Positions 1 through 10,509 of a stretch of DNA of 64,000 nt are shown piece after piece. Position 1 is the first letter of the stretch; every line of letters starts with the position of its first letter. Both the position numbers and the translations under genes were made by a program. The DNA comes from Siphonodentalium dalli (lineage: Eukaryota > Mollusca > Scaphopoda > Gadilida > Siphonodentaliidae). The notes under the pieces are model-generated. The model did no database searches. It was not told where the DNA came from and worked only from the letters and a program-made list of their open reading frames with translations. The DNA is taken from NCBI GenBank assembly GCA_032622095.1, contig CP136066.1, positions 54,154,609 to 54,218,608 of the forward strand, read 5' to 3'.

Positions 1-3000
1 GAGTCAAAAGTTGATGTATATATTGGTTTATCTATTTTCAAGATCTTTTGACAGAGAAAAGCTTCCTAGTCAGTCCCACTATTTGGTCAGTTCTAGTGTG
101 ACATGAAAACTAGCACTAGTCAGTAGTGGTACTGGACTGGGAACCAGTCATCTTATGGTTGAGTTAAAAGTTGATGTATACATTGGTTTATCGATTTTCA
201 AGATCTTTTGACATAGAAAAGCTTCCTAGTCAGTTCCACTATTTGGTCAGTTCTGGTGTGATATGAAAACTAGCACTAGCCAGTAGTGGTGTTGGACTGG
301 GAACCAGTCATCTTATGGTTGAGTTAAAAGTTGATGCATACATTGGTTTATCGATTTTCAAGATCTTTTGACATAGAAAAGCTTCCAAGTCAGTTCCACT
401 ATTTGGTCAGTTCTGGTGTGAAATGAAAACTAGCACTAGTCAGTAGTGGTGTTGGACTGGGAACCAGTCATCATATGGTAGAGTCAAAAGTTGATGTTAA
501 TCGATTTTCAAGTTATTTTGACAGAGAAAAGCTTCCTAGTCAGTCCCACTATTTGGTCAGTTCTAGTGTGATATGAAAACTAGCACTAGTCAGTAGTGGT
601 ACTGGACTGGGAACCAGTCATCTTATGGTTGAGTCAAAAGTTGATGTATATATTGGTTTATCTATTTTCAAGATCTTTTGACATAGAAAAGCTTCCTAGT
701 CAGTCCCACTATTTGGTCAATTCTGGTGTGATATGAAAACTAGCACTAGCCAGTAGTGGTGTTGGACTGGAAACCAGTCATCTTATGGTTGAGTCAAAAG
801 TGTTATTTATCTATTTTCAAGATCTTTTGACAGAGAAAAGCTTCCTAGTCAGTCCCACTATTTGGTCAGTTCTGGTGTGACATGAAAACTAGCACTAGGA
901 ACTGGGAACCAGTCATCTTATGGTTGAGTCAAAAGTTGATGTATATATTGGTTTATCTATTTTCAAGATCTTTTGAAAGAGAAAAGCTTCCTAGTCAGTC
1001 CCACTATTTGGTCAGTTCTAGTGTGATATGAAAACTAGCACTAGTCAGTAGTGGCACTGGACTGGGAACCAGTCATCCTATGGTTGAGTCAAAAGTTGAT
1101 GTATACATTGGTTTATCGATTTTCAAGATCTTTTGACATAGAAAAGCTTCCTAGACAGTTACACTATTTGGTCGGTTCTGGTGTGATATGAAAACTAGCA
1201 CTAGCCAGTAGTGGTGTTGGACTGGGAACCAGTCATCTTATGGTTGAGTCAAAAGTTTATGTATCTATTTTCAAGATCTTTTGACAGAGAAAAGCTTCCT
1301 AGTCAGTCCCACTATTTAGTCAGTTCTGGTGTGACATGACAACTAGCACTAGTCAGTAGTGGTGTTGGACTGGGAACCAGTCATCTTATGGTTGAGTTAA
1401 AAGTTGATGTATACATTGGTTTATCGATTTTCAAGATCTTTTGACAAAGAAAAGCTTCCAAGTCAGTTCCACTATTTGGTCAGTTCTGGTGTGATATGAA
1501 AACTAGCACTAGCCAGTAGTGGTGTTGGACTGGGAACCAGTCATCTTATGGTTGAGTCAAAAGTTGATGTATATATTGGTTTATCAATGTTCAAGTTATT
1601 TTGACAGAGAAAAGCTTCCTAGTCAGTCCCACTAATTGGTCAGTTCTAGTGTGACATGAAAACTAGCACTAGCCAGTAGTGGTACTGGACTGGGAACCAG
1701 TCATCTTATGGTTGAGTTAAAAGTATGTCGTATATATTGGTTTATCAATTTTCAAGTTCTTTTGACAGAAAAGCTTCCCAGTCAGTTCCACTATTCGGTC
1801 AGTTCTGGTGACATAAAAACTAGCACTAGTCAGTAGTGGTACTGGACTGGGAACCAGTCATCCTATGGTTGAGTCAAAAGTTGATGTATACATTGGTTTA
1901 TCGATTTTCAAGATATTTTGACAGAGAAAAGCTTCCTAGTCAGTCCCACTATTTGGTCAGTTCTAGTGTGATATGAAAACTAGCACTAGTCAGTAGTGGT
2001 ACTGGACTGGGAACCAGTCATCTTATGGTTGAGTCAAAAGTTTATGTATATAATGGTTTATCAATTTTCAAGATCTTTTGACAGAGAAAAGCTTCCTAGT
2101 CAGTCCCACTATTTGGTCAGTTCTAGTGTGACATGAAAACTAGCACTAGCCAGTAGTGGCACTGGACTGGGAACCAGTCATCCTATGGTTGAATCAAAAG
2201 TTGATGTATATAATGGTTTATCTATTTTCAAGATCTTTTGACAGAGAAAAGCTTCCTAGTCAGTCCCACTATTTGGTCAGGTCTAGTGTGACATGAAAAC
2301 TAGCACTAGTCAGTAGTGGTACAGGACTGGGAACCAGTCATCCTACAGTTGAGTTAAAAGTTGATGTATACATTGGTTTATCGATTTTCAAGATCTTTTG
2401 ACAAAGAAAAGCTTCCAAGTCAGTTCCACTATTTGGTCAGTTCTGGTGTGATATGAAAACTAGCACTAGCCAGTAGTGGTGTTGGACTGGGAACCAGTCA
2501 TCTTATGGTTGAGTCAAAAGTTGATGTATATATTGGTTTATCTATTTTCAAGATCTTTTGACAGAGAAAAGCTTCCTAGTCAGTCCCACTATTTGGTCAG
2601 TTCTAGTGTGACATGAAAACTAGCACTAGTCAGTAGTGGTACTGGACTGGGAACCAGTCATCTTATGGTTGAGTTAAAAGTTGATGTATACATTGGTTTA
2701 TCGATTTTCAAGATCTTTTGACATAGAAAAGCTTCCTAGTCAGTTCCACTATTTGGTCAGTTCTGGTGTGATATGAAAACTAGCACTAGCCAGTAGTGGT
2801 GTTGGACTGGGAACCAGTCATCTTATGGTTGAGTCAAAAGTTTATGTATCTATTTTCAAGATCTTTTGACAAAGAAAAGCTTCCAAGTCAGTTCCACTAT
2901 TTGGTCAATTCTGGTGTGAAATGAAAACTAGCACTAGCCAGTAGTGGTGTTGGACTGGAAACAGTCATCTTATGGTTGAGTCAAAAGTTGATGTATATTT

Positions 3001-4860
3001 GGTTTATCAATGTTCAAGTTATTTTGACAGAGAAAAGCTTCCTAGTCAGTCCCACTAATTGGTCAGTTCTAGTGTGACATGAAAACTAGCACTAGTCAGT
3101 AGTGGTACTGGACTGGGAACCAGTCATCTTATGGTTGAGTTAAAAGTATGTCGTATATATTGGTTTATCTATTTTCAAGTTCTTTTGACAGAAAAGCTTC
3201 CCAGTCAGTCCCACTATTCGGTCAGTTCTGGTGACATAAAAACTAGCACTAATCAGTAGTGGTACTGGACTTGGAACCAGTCATCCTATGGTTGAGTCAA
3301 AAGTTGATGTATACATTGGTTTATCGATTTTCAAGATCTTTTGACAGAGAAAAGCTTCCTAGTCAGTTCCACTATTTGGTCAGTTCTGGTGTGATATGAA
3401 AACAAGCACTAGCCAGTAGTGGTGTTGGACTGGGAACCAGTCATCTTATGGTTCAGTCAAAAGTTGATGTATATATTGGTTTATCAATTTTCAAGATCTT
3501 TTGAAACAGAAAAGCTTCCTAGTCAGTCCCACTATTTGGTCAGTTCTAGTGTGACATGAAAACTAGCACTAGTCAGTAGTGGTACTGGACTGGGAACCAG
3601 TCATCTTATGGTTGAGTCAAAAGTTGATGTATACATTGGTTTATCGATTTTCAAGATCTTTTGACATAGAAAAGCTTCCTAGTCAGTTCCACTATTTGGT
3701 CAGTTCTGGTGTGATATGAAAACTAGCACTAGCCAGTAGTGGTGTTGGACTGGGAACCAGTCATCTTATGGTTGAGTCAAAAGTTTATGTATCTATTTTC
3801 AAGATCTTTTGACAAAGAAAAGCTTCCAAGTCAGTTCCACTATTTGGTCAATTCTGGTGTGATATGAAAACTAGCACTAGCCAGTAGTGGTGTTGGACTG
3901 GGAACCAGTCATCTTATGGTTGAGTCAAAAGTTGATGTATATATTGGTTTATCTATTTTCAAGATCTTTTGACAGAGAAAAGCTTCCTAGTCAGTCCCAC
4001 TATTTGGTCAGTTCTAGTGTGACATGAAAACTAGCACTAGTCAGTAGTGGTACTGGACTGGGAACCAGTCATCTTATGGTTGAGTTAAAAGTTGATGTAT
4101 ACATTGGTTTATCGATTTTCAAGATCTTTTGACATAGAAAAGCTTCCTAGTCAGTTCCACTATTTGGTCAGTTCTGGTGTGATATGAAAACTAGCACTAG
4201 CCAGTAGTGGTGTTGGACTGGGAACCAGTCATCTTATGGTTGAGTCAAAAGTTTATGTATCTATTTTCAAGATCTTTTGACAAAGAAAAGCTTCCAAGTC
4301 AGTTCCACTATTTGGTCAATTCTGGTGTGATATGAAAACTAGCACTAGCCAGTAGTGGTGTTGGACTGGGAACCAGTCATCTTATGGTTGAGTCAAAAGT
4401 TGATGTATATATTGGTTTATCTACTTTCAAGATCTTTGACAAAGAAAAGCTTCCAAGTCAGTTCCACTATTTGGTCAGTTCTAGTGTGACATGAAAACTA
4501 GCACTAGCCAGTAGTGGTACTGGACTGGGAACCAGTCATCTTATGGTTGAGTTAAAAGTATGTCGTATATATTGGTTTATCAATTTTCAAGTTCTTTTGA
4601 CAGAAAAGCTTCCCAGTCAGTCCCACTATTCGGTCAGTTCTGGTGACATAAAAACTAGCACTAGTCAGTAGTGGTACTGGACTGGGAACCAGTCATCCTA
4701 TGGTTGAGTCAAAAGTTGATGTATACATTGGTTTATCGATTATCAAGATCTTTTGACAGAGAAAAGCTTCCTAGTCAGTCCCACTATTTGGTCAGTTCTA
4801 GTGTGATATGAAAACTAGCACTAGTCAGTAGTGGTACTGGACTGGGAACCAGTCATCTTA
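1..4860. repeat. Satellite array 1 (160-bp monomers, left domain)
   Basis: Head-to-tail tandem repeat; successive units begin with GAGT(C/T)AAAAG at 1, 161, 321 and 481, giving a 160-bp monomer. Each unit has a HindIII site (59-64 in the first), a dyad GACTGG-GAA-CCAGTC (135-149) and the repeated word GTCAGT. Three monomer classes mix. Class I reads CAGTCCC, TCTAGTGTGACATG and TAGTGGTACTGG. Class II reads CAGTTCC, TCTGGTGTGATATG and TAGTGGTGTTGG, usually with ATCGAT. Class III (157 bp, e.g. 1714-1870) reads AAAGTATGTCGTATA, TTCGGTCAG and GGTGACATAAAAAC. Deleted units occur: 481-630 is 150 bp and 791-925 is 135 bp. The array matches array 3 at offset 12,234 up to about 3.45 kb and at 12,086 near its end, so one roughly 148-bp unit was gained or lost between about 3.6 and 4.4 kb. 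The array continues beyond the left edge. Confidence 0.97.
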
Positions 4861-4920
4861 TAGTTTAGTTATCAGTCGACGTTTATATGTTTGCCATTTT
4901 TTAAAGTTCTTTCAATAGAA
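4861..4920 (+). repeat. Decayed satellite half-monomer at spacer start
   Basis: The first 60 bases of the spacer align with the first part of the 160-bp monomer in the same orientation: AGTTA..AGT.GA.GT.TATA, then ATTTT..AAAGTT.TTT, then a trailing AGAAAA. Mismatches are scattered, unlike the near-identical units upstream. The spacer therefore begins inside a monomer that has diverged freely, and the true break lies after this point. The same block heads every spacer in the window. Confidence 0.7.
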
Positions 4921-4928
4921 AATATTAT

Positions 4929-4950
4929 AACACCACTGGCTAGTGCTAGT
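4929..4950 (-). repeat. Inverted satellite fragment at spacer start
   Basis: AACACCACT followed by GGCTAGTGCTAGT is the exact reverse complement of the class II monomer stretch ACTAGCACTAGCCAGTAGTGGTGTT with three bases (ACT) missing. It lies about 95 bases after the same sequence in forward orientation in the last monomer of array 1, so a hairpin could form across the junction. It is present in every spacer copy examined. Confidence 0.75.
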
Positions 4951-5027
4951 CAAAACATTCTAATTTCTGGGATGCCTCAAAGAAAATAACACCTTTGTTC
5001 TTATTAACAACAACAGTATTAAAAATA

Positions 5028-5067
5028 TATATAAAAGTCAGGAATGGACAAGATAAACTGTCAAATC
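5028..5067 (+). promoter_or_regulatory. Candidate RNA polymerase II core promoter in spacer
   Basis: TATATAAAAG (5028-5037) is followed by TCAAATC (5061-5067), which fits the metazoan initiator pattern YYANWYY with its A at 5063, 33 bases after the T of TATAAAAG. The pair recurs at the same spacing in other spacers (10677, 17114, 22763, 25720). In several right-domain spacers the upstream bases change to TACATATAAAAG but the TATAAAAG core stays (41425-41432). In an AT-rich spacer this can occur by chance; no transcript evidence is available here. Confidence 0.3.
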
Positions 5068-5373
5068 TACATGATGAGCTGATACATGGCATTAACAGCT
5101 TAAGATGCTAATGTGTTTTGTCACATTGATTAGGTATTGTTTTGACAAGTCAACAACCACTGACATCAAAGCTGGAGCATTATGTGTCATTAGATAGTCT
5201 ATTGTTTGTCACAAAGTGAGAACTTTTCACATCATTAGCAAGTTTGAAGTGAGGGTTTAAATATTCTGCAGAAACTAAATTTTCAGCATAACATCAACTG
5301 TAGTGGGCAGGAAAGCAGCTAGGATTTAATATTATAACAACTTGGGTTTTTTTTCAACATTGGATTATTTTAG

Positions 5374-5388
5374 GCATCCAAGCTTAAG
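5374..5388 (+). other. 15-nt segment bracketed by splice-site-like sequences
   Basis: A T-run with C (from about 5347) and TTATTTTAG (ending 5373) form a good 3' splice site. The 15 bases GCATCCAAGCTTAAG follow, and GTAAGG directly after them is a strong 5' splice site. The segment is a multiple of three with no stop in frame 1. It is preserved in all spacers, including the LINE-split one at 34260-34274. It could be a relic micro-exon or coincidence. Confidence 0.25.
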
Positions 5389-5426
5389 GTAAGGTATATT
5401 AATTTTTTTATAATCTTAGATTTGTG

Positions 5427-5930
5427 TTTAAAGTCACGTGTGGCCTTAATTGTCGAAAATATTCATATTTGTTCCAAACACCGTAAACAGAAAAACAGTA
5501 AAACGCACACAGTTCCGTTCATATATACCATGACCATCGCGTAAACAGCATGTTATCATAAAGACCTACTACATTTTACCTAATCAAGAGCCTGAATGTG
5601 TTACAGAAGACAGCACAATGCTACTGGCTAATCACACACAAATGGCATAAACGCTCTTTATTAGTTCCATATCAGGTATTCACCAACAAAGAACGCTCTT
5701 TATGTTTACCATCATAATATAAACAAACACCAGAAAAGTAACTTTTTACGCTTTTGTTTACATAACAATGGTCAAGCATATGACCATAACATACTGTTTA
5801 TGCGATATTTCTTATTTGTATACGGACAAAGTCTATCTACATTTTGATGTTCTTTCTGTTTGTGGCGGTTTTTGACGGGTGGAGATATTTTCACAGGATA
5901 CCCACCGCCAAGGCCAACAGTACCTTTAAA
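5427..5930. mobile_element. MITE-like insertion in long spacer 1 (492 bp plus TTTAAA duplications)
   Basis: Relative to the short spacers, 498 bp are extra here. The block 5433-5924 is bounded by TTTAAA at 5427-5432 and 5925-5930; the short spacers have a single TTTAAA. Nine bases in from each end are GGCCTT (5442-5447) and its complement AAGGCC (5910-5915), so the ends form a symmetric imperfect terminal inverted repeat (10 of 15 positions). A hairpin lies just inside the right end: TGGCGGT at about 5860 pairs with ACCGCCA near 5904-5910. No open frame of note. If the duplicated site is the inner TTAA, a piggyBac- or Kolobok-type non-autonomous element is possible. A deletion between TTTAAA repeats in the short spacers is the alternative. 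Confidence 0.55.
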
Positions 5931-6149
5931 ATCAATCACAACACATTTTTTTTTTCGATTGTAAAATTTATGGATTTACATTTAATATCATTCATCCAAA
6001 AGTAACTTTTAAAATTAAACAAATGTCCTAAAAAAAAGTAAAATTTTAGAAAATATTTAAGAAAAATATTAAATTGAAATGTTTTGACATTCAAATTTGA
6101 GTTTAAATAGAAACATTCAGTTGAAATTGTTCTGACATTCAAATTGGTT

Positions 6150-9100
6150 GAGTTAAAAGTTGATATATATATATTGGTTAATCGATTTTAAAGTTATTTT
6201 GACAGAAAAGCTTCCTAGTCAGTCCCACTATTTGGTCAGTTCGGGTGTGAAATGAAAAATAGCACTGAGTTAAAAGTTGATGTATATATTGGTTAATCGA
6301 TTTTGAAGTTATTTTGACCGAGAAAAGCTTCCTAGTCAGTTCCACTATTTGGTCAGTTCTGGTGCAACATGAAACTAGCACTAGTCAGTAGTGGTACTGG
6401 ACTGGGAACCAGTCATCTTATGGTTGAGTTAAAAGTTGATGCATACATTGGTTTATCGATTTTCAAGATCTTTTGACATAGAAAAGCTTCCAAGTCAGTT
6501 CCACTATTTGGTCAGTTCTGGTGTGAAATGAAAACTAGCACTAGTCAGTAGTGGTGTTGGACTGGGAACCAGTCATCATATGGTAGAGTCAAAAGTTGAT
6601 GTTAATCGATTTTCAAGTTATTTTGACAGAGAAAAGCTTCCTAGTCAGTCCCACTATTTGGTCAGTTCTAGTGTGATATGAAAACTAGCACTAGTCAGTA
6701 GTGGTACTGGACTGGGAACCAGTCATCTTATGGTTGAGTCAAAAGTTGATGTATATATTGGTTTATCTATTTTCAAGATCTTTTGACATAGAAAAGCTTC
6801 CTAGTCAGTCCCACTATTTGGTCAATTCTGGTGTGATATGAAAACTAGCACTAGCCAGTAGTGGTGTTGGACTGGAAACCAGTCATCTTATGGTTGAGTC
6901 AAAAGTGTTATTTATCTATTTTCAAGATCTTTTGACAGAGAAAAGCTTCCTAGTCAGTCCCACTATTTGGTCAGTTCTGGTGTGACATGAAAACTAGCAC
7001 TAGGAACTGGGAACCAGTCATCTTATGGTTGAGTCAAAAGTTGATGTATATATTGGTTTATCTATTTTCAAGATCTTTTGAAAGAGAAAAGCTTCCTAGT
7101 CAGTCCCACTATTTGGTCAGTTCTAGTGTGATATGAAAACTAGCACTAGTCAGTAGTGGCACTGGACTGGGAACCAGTCATCCTATGGTTGAGTCAAAAG
7201 TTGATGTATACATTGGTTTATCGATTTTCAAGATCTTTTGACATAGAAAAGCTTCCTAGACAGTTACACTATTTGGTCGGTTCTGGTGTGATATGAAAAC
7301 TAGCACTAGCCAGTAGTGGTGTTGGACTGGGAACCAGTCATCTTATGGTTGAGTCAAAAGTTTATGTATCTATTTTCAAGATCTTTTGACAGAGAAAAGC
7401 TTCCTAGTCAGTCCCACTATTTAGTCAGTTCTGGTGTGACATGACAACTAGCACTAGTCAGTAGTGGTGTTGGACTGGGAACCAGTCATCTTATGGTTGA
7501 GTTAAAAGTTGATGTATACATTGGTTTATCGATTTTCAAGATCTTTTGACAAAGAAAAGCTTCCAAGTCAGTTCCACTATTTGGTCAGTTCTGGTGTGAT
7601 ATGAAAACTAGCACTAGCCAGTAGTGGTGTTGGACTGGGAACCAGTCATCTTATGGTTGAGTCAAAAGTTGATGTATATATTGGTTTATCAATGTTCAAG
7701 TTATTTTGACAGAGAAAAGCTTCCTAGTCAGTCCCACTAATTGGTCAGTTCTAGTGTGACATGAAAACTAGCACTAGCCAGTAGTGGTACTGGACTGGGA
7801 ACCAGTCATCTTATGGTTGAGTTAAAAGTATGTCGTATATATTGGTTTATCAATTTTCAAGTTCTTTTGACAGAAAAGCTTCCCAGTCAGTTCCACTATT
7901 CGGTCAGTTCTGGTGACATAAAAACTAGCACTAGTCAGTAGTGGTACTGGACTGGGAACCAGTCATCCTATGGTTGAGTCAAAAGTTGATGTATACATTG
8001 GTTTATCGATTTTCAAGATATTTTGACAGAGAAAAGCTTCCTAGTCAGTCCCACTATTTGGTCAGTTCTAGTGTGATATGAAAACTAGCACTAGTCAGTA
8101 GTGGTACTGGACTGGGAACCAGTCATCTTATGGTTGAGTCAAAAGTTTATGTATATAATGGTTTATCAATTTTCAAGATCTTTTGACAGAGAAAAGCTTC
8201 CTAGTCAGTCCCACTATTTGGTCAGTTCTAGTGTGACATGAAAACTAGCACTAGTCAGTAGTGGCACTGGACTGGGAACCAGTCATCCTATGGTTGAATC
8301 AAAAGTTGATGTATATAATGGTTTATCTATTTTCAAGATCTTTTGACAGAGAAAAGCTTCCTAGTCAGTCCCACTATTTGGTCAGGTCTAGTGTGACATG
8401 AAAACTAGCACTAGTCAGTAGTGGTACAGGACTGGGAACCAGTCATCCTACAGTTGAGTTAAAAGTTGATGTATACATTGGTTTATCGATTTTCAAGATC
8501 TTTTGACAAAGAAAAGCTTCCAAGTCAGTTCCACTATTTGGTCAGTTCTGGTGTGATATGAAAACTAGCACTAGCCAGTAGTGGTGTTGGACTGGGAACC
8601 AGTCATCTTATGGTTGAGTCAAAAGTTGAAGTATATATTGGTTTATCTACTTTCAAGATCTTTTGACAGAGAAAAACTTCCTAGTCAGTCCCACTATTTG
8701 GTCAGTTCTGGTGTGAAATGAAAACTAGCACTAGCCAGTAGTGGTGTTGGACTGGAAACAGTCATCTTATGGTTGAGTCAAAAGTTGATGTATATTTGGT
8801 TTATCAATGTTCAAGTTATTTTGACAGAGAAAAGCTTCCTAGTCAGTCCCACTAATTGGTCAGTTCTAGTGTGACATGAAAACTAGCACTAGTCAGTAGT
8901 GGTACTGGACTGGGAACCAGTCATCTTATGGTTGAGTTAAAAGTATGTCGTATATATTGGTTTATCTATTTTCAAGTTCTTTTGACAGAAAAGCTTCCCA
9001 GTCAGTCCCACTATTCGGTCAGTTCTGGTGACATAAAAACTAGCACTAATCAGTAGTGGTACTGGACTTGGAACCAGTCATCCTATGGTTGAGTCAAAAG

Positions 9101-10509
9101 TTGATGTATACATTGGTTTATCGATTTTCAAGATCTTTTGACAGAGAAAAGCTTCCTAGTCAGTTCCACTATTTGGTCAGTTCTGGTGTGATATGAAAAC
9201 AAGCACTAGCCAGTAGTGGTGTTGGACTGGGAACCAGTCATCTTATGGTTCAGTCAAAAGTTGATGTATATATTGGTTTATCAATTTTCAAGATCTTTTG
9301 AAACAGAAAAGCTTCCTAGTCAGTCCCACTATTTGGTCAGTTCTAGTGTGACATGAAAACTAGCACTAGTCAGTAGTGGTACTGGACTGGGAACCAGTCA
9401 TCTTATGGTTGAGTTAAAAGTTGATGTATACATTGGTTTATCGATTTTCAAGATCTTTTGACATAGAAAAGCTTCCTAGTCAGATCCACTATTCGGTCAG
9501 TTCTGGTGTGATATAAAAACTAGCACTAGCCAGTAGTGGTGTTGGACTGGGAACCAGTCATCTTATGGTTGAGTCAAAAGTTGATGTATATATTGGTTTA
9601 TCTATTTTCAAGATCTTTTGACAGAGAAAAGCTTCCTAGTCAGTCCCACTATTTGGTCAGTTCTAGTGTGACATGAAAACTAGCACTAGTCAGTAGTGGT
9701 ACTGGACTGGGAACCAGTCATCTTATGGTTGAGTTAAAAGTTGATGTATACATTGGTTTATCGATTTTCAAGATCTTTTGACATAGAAAAGCTTCCTAGT
9801 CAGTTCCACTATTTGGTCAGTTCTGGTGTGATATGAAAACTAGCACTAGCCAGTAGTGGTGTTGGACTGGGAACCAGTCATCTTATGGTTGAGTCAAAAG
9901 TTTATGTATCTATTTTCAAGATCTTTTGACAAAGAAAAGCTTCCAAGTCAGTTCCACTATTTGGTCAATTCTGGTGTGATATGAAAACTAGCACTAGCCA
10001 GTAGTGGTGTTGGACTGGGAACCAGTCATCTTATGGTTGAGTCAAAAGTTGATGTATATATTGGTTTATCTACTTTCAAGATCTTTGACAAAGAAAAGCT
10101 TCCAAGTCAGTTCCACTATTTGGTCAGTTCTAGTGTGACATGAAAACTAGCACTAGCCAGTAGTGGTACTGGACTGGGAACCAGTCATCTTATGGTTGAG
10201 TTAAAAGTATGTCGTATATATTGGTTTATCAATTTTCAAGTTCTTTTGACAGAAAAGCTTCCCAGTCAGTCCCACTATTCGGTCAGTTCTGGTGACATAA
10301 AAACTAGCACTAGTCAGTAGTGGTACTGGACTGGGAACCAGTCATCCTATGGTTGAGTCAAAAGTTGATGTATACATTGGTTTATCGATTATCAAGATCT
10401 TTTGACAGAGAAAAGCTTCCTAGTCAGTCCCACTATTTGGTCAGTTCTAGTGTGATATGAAAACTAGCACTAGTCAGTAGTGGTACTGGACTGGGAACCA
10501 GTCATCTTA
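6150..10509. repeat. Satellite array 2 (left domain, B-type unit)
   Basis: About 27-28 monomers. The first unit after the spacer is a truncated monomer of about 117 bp that breaks off at AGCACT and runs straight into the next GAGTT; this junction is shared by arrays 3, 4 and 5 but absent from the right domain. A private variant near 8625 (TTGAAG for TTGATG, with AAAAACTTCC destroying the HindIII site) recurs exactly 12,086 bp downstream in array 4 and not in arrays 1 or 3, which marks this unit as type B. Confidence 0.95.

Larger units (their letters stand above)
4861..6149. repeat. Long inter-array spacer, copy 1 (1,289 bp)
   Basis: Non-satellite AT-rich block between arrays, repeated with the same length at 10510, 16947 and 22596. 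In order it contains a decayed satellite half-monomer, an inverted satellite fragment, a TATA/initiator-like pair, a 15-nt splice-site-bracketed segment, a 492-bp MITE-like insertion with TTTAAA on both sides, T9 and A8 runs, and a roughly 47-bp imperfect duplication (TTGAAAT...GACATTCAAATT at 6074 and 6121) leading into the next array. No credible coding region: the only open frames are short, AT-rich and biased to F, N and K. The short spacers of the right domain are colinear with it apart from two large indels, of 498 and 65 bp, and a few small ones. Confidence 0.93.

Noticed and set aside
1-4860. CRISPR-like appearance of regular repeats
   Set aside because: Units are contiguous 160-bp monomers with no unique spacers of 25-40 bp, in a eukaryotic context.
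5433-5924. Helitron 3' end (hairpin near the right edge)
   Set aside because: The block is flanked by a TTTAAA duplication and ends ACC, not CTRR with an A/T insertion, so Helitron is disfavoured.
5936-6142. 68-codon minus-strand frame in long spacers, repeated at 11585, 18022 and 23671
   Set aside because: AT-rich low-complexity translation; it repeats only because the spacer is duplicated, it crosses the 65-bp indel, and the matching stretch is not open in the short spacers.
4861-6149. Spacer as ribosomal intergenic spacer or 5S unit
   Set aside because: No rRNA gene, pol III box set or 5S-like sequence found beside or within any spacer.
6178-6381. 67-codon minus-strand frame across satellite monomers
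   Set aside because: Internally repetitive reading of two adjacent monomers, with no real start or domain.
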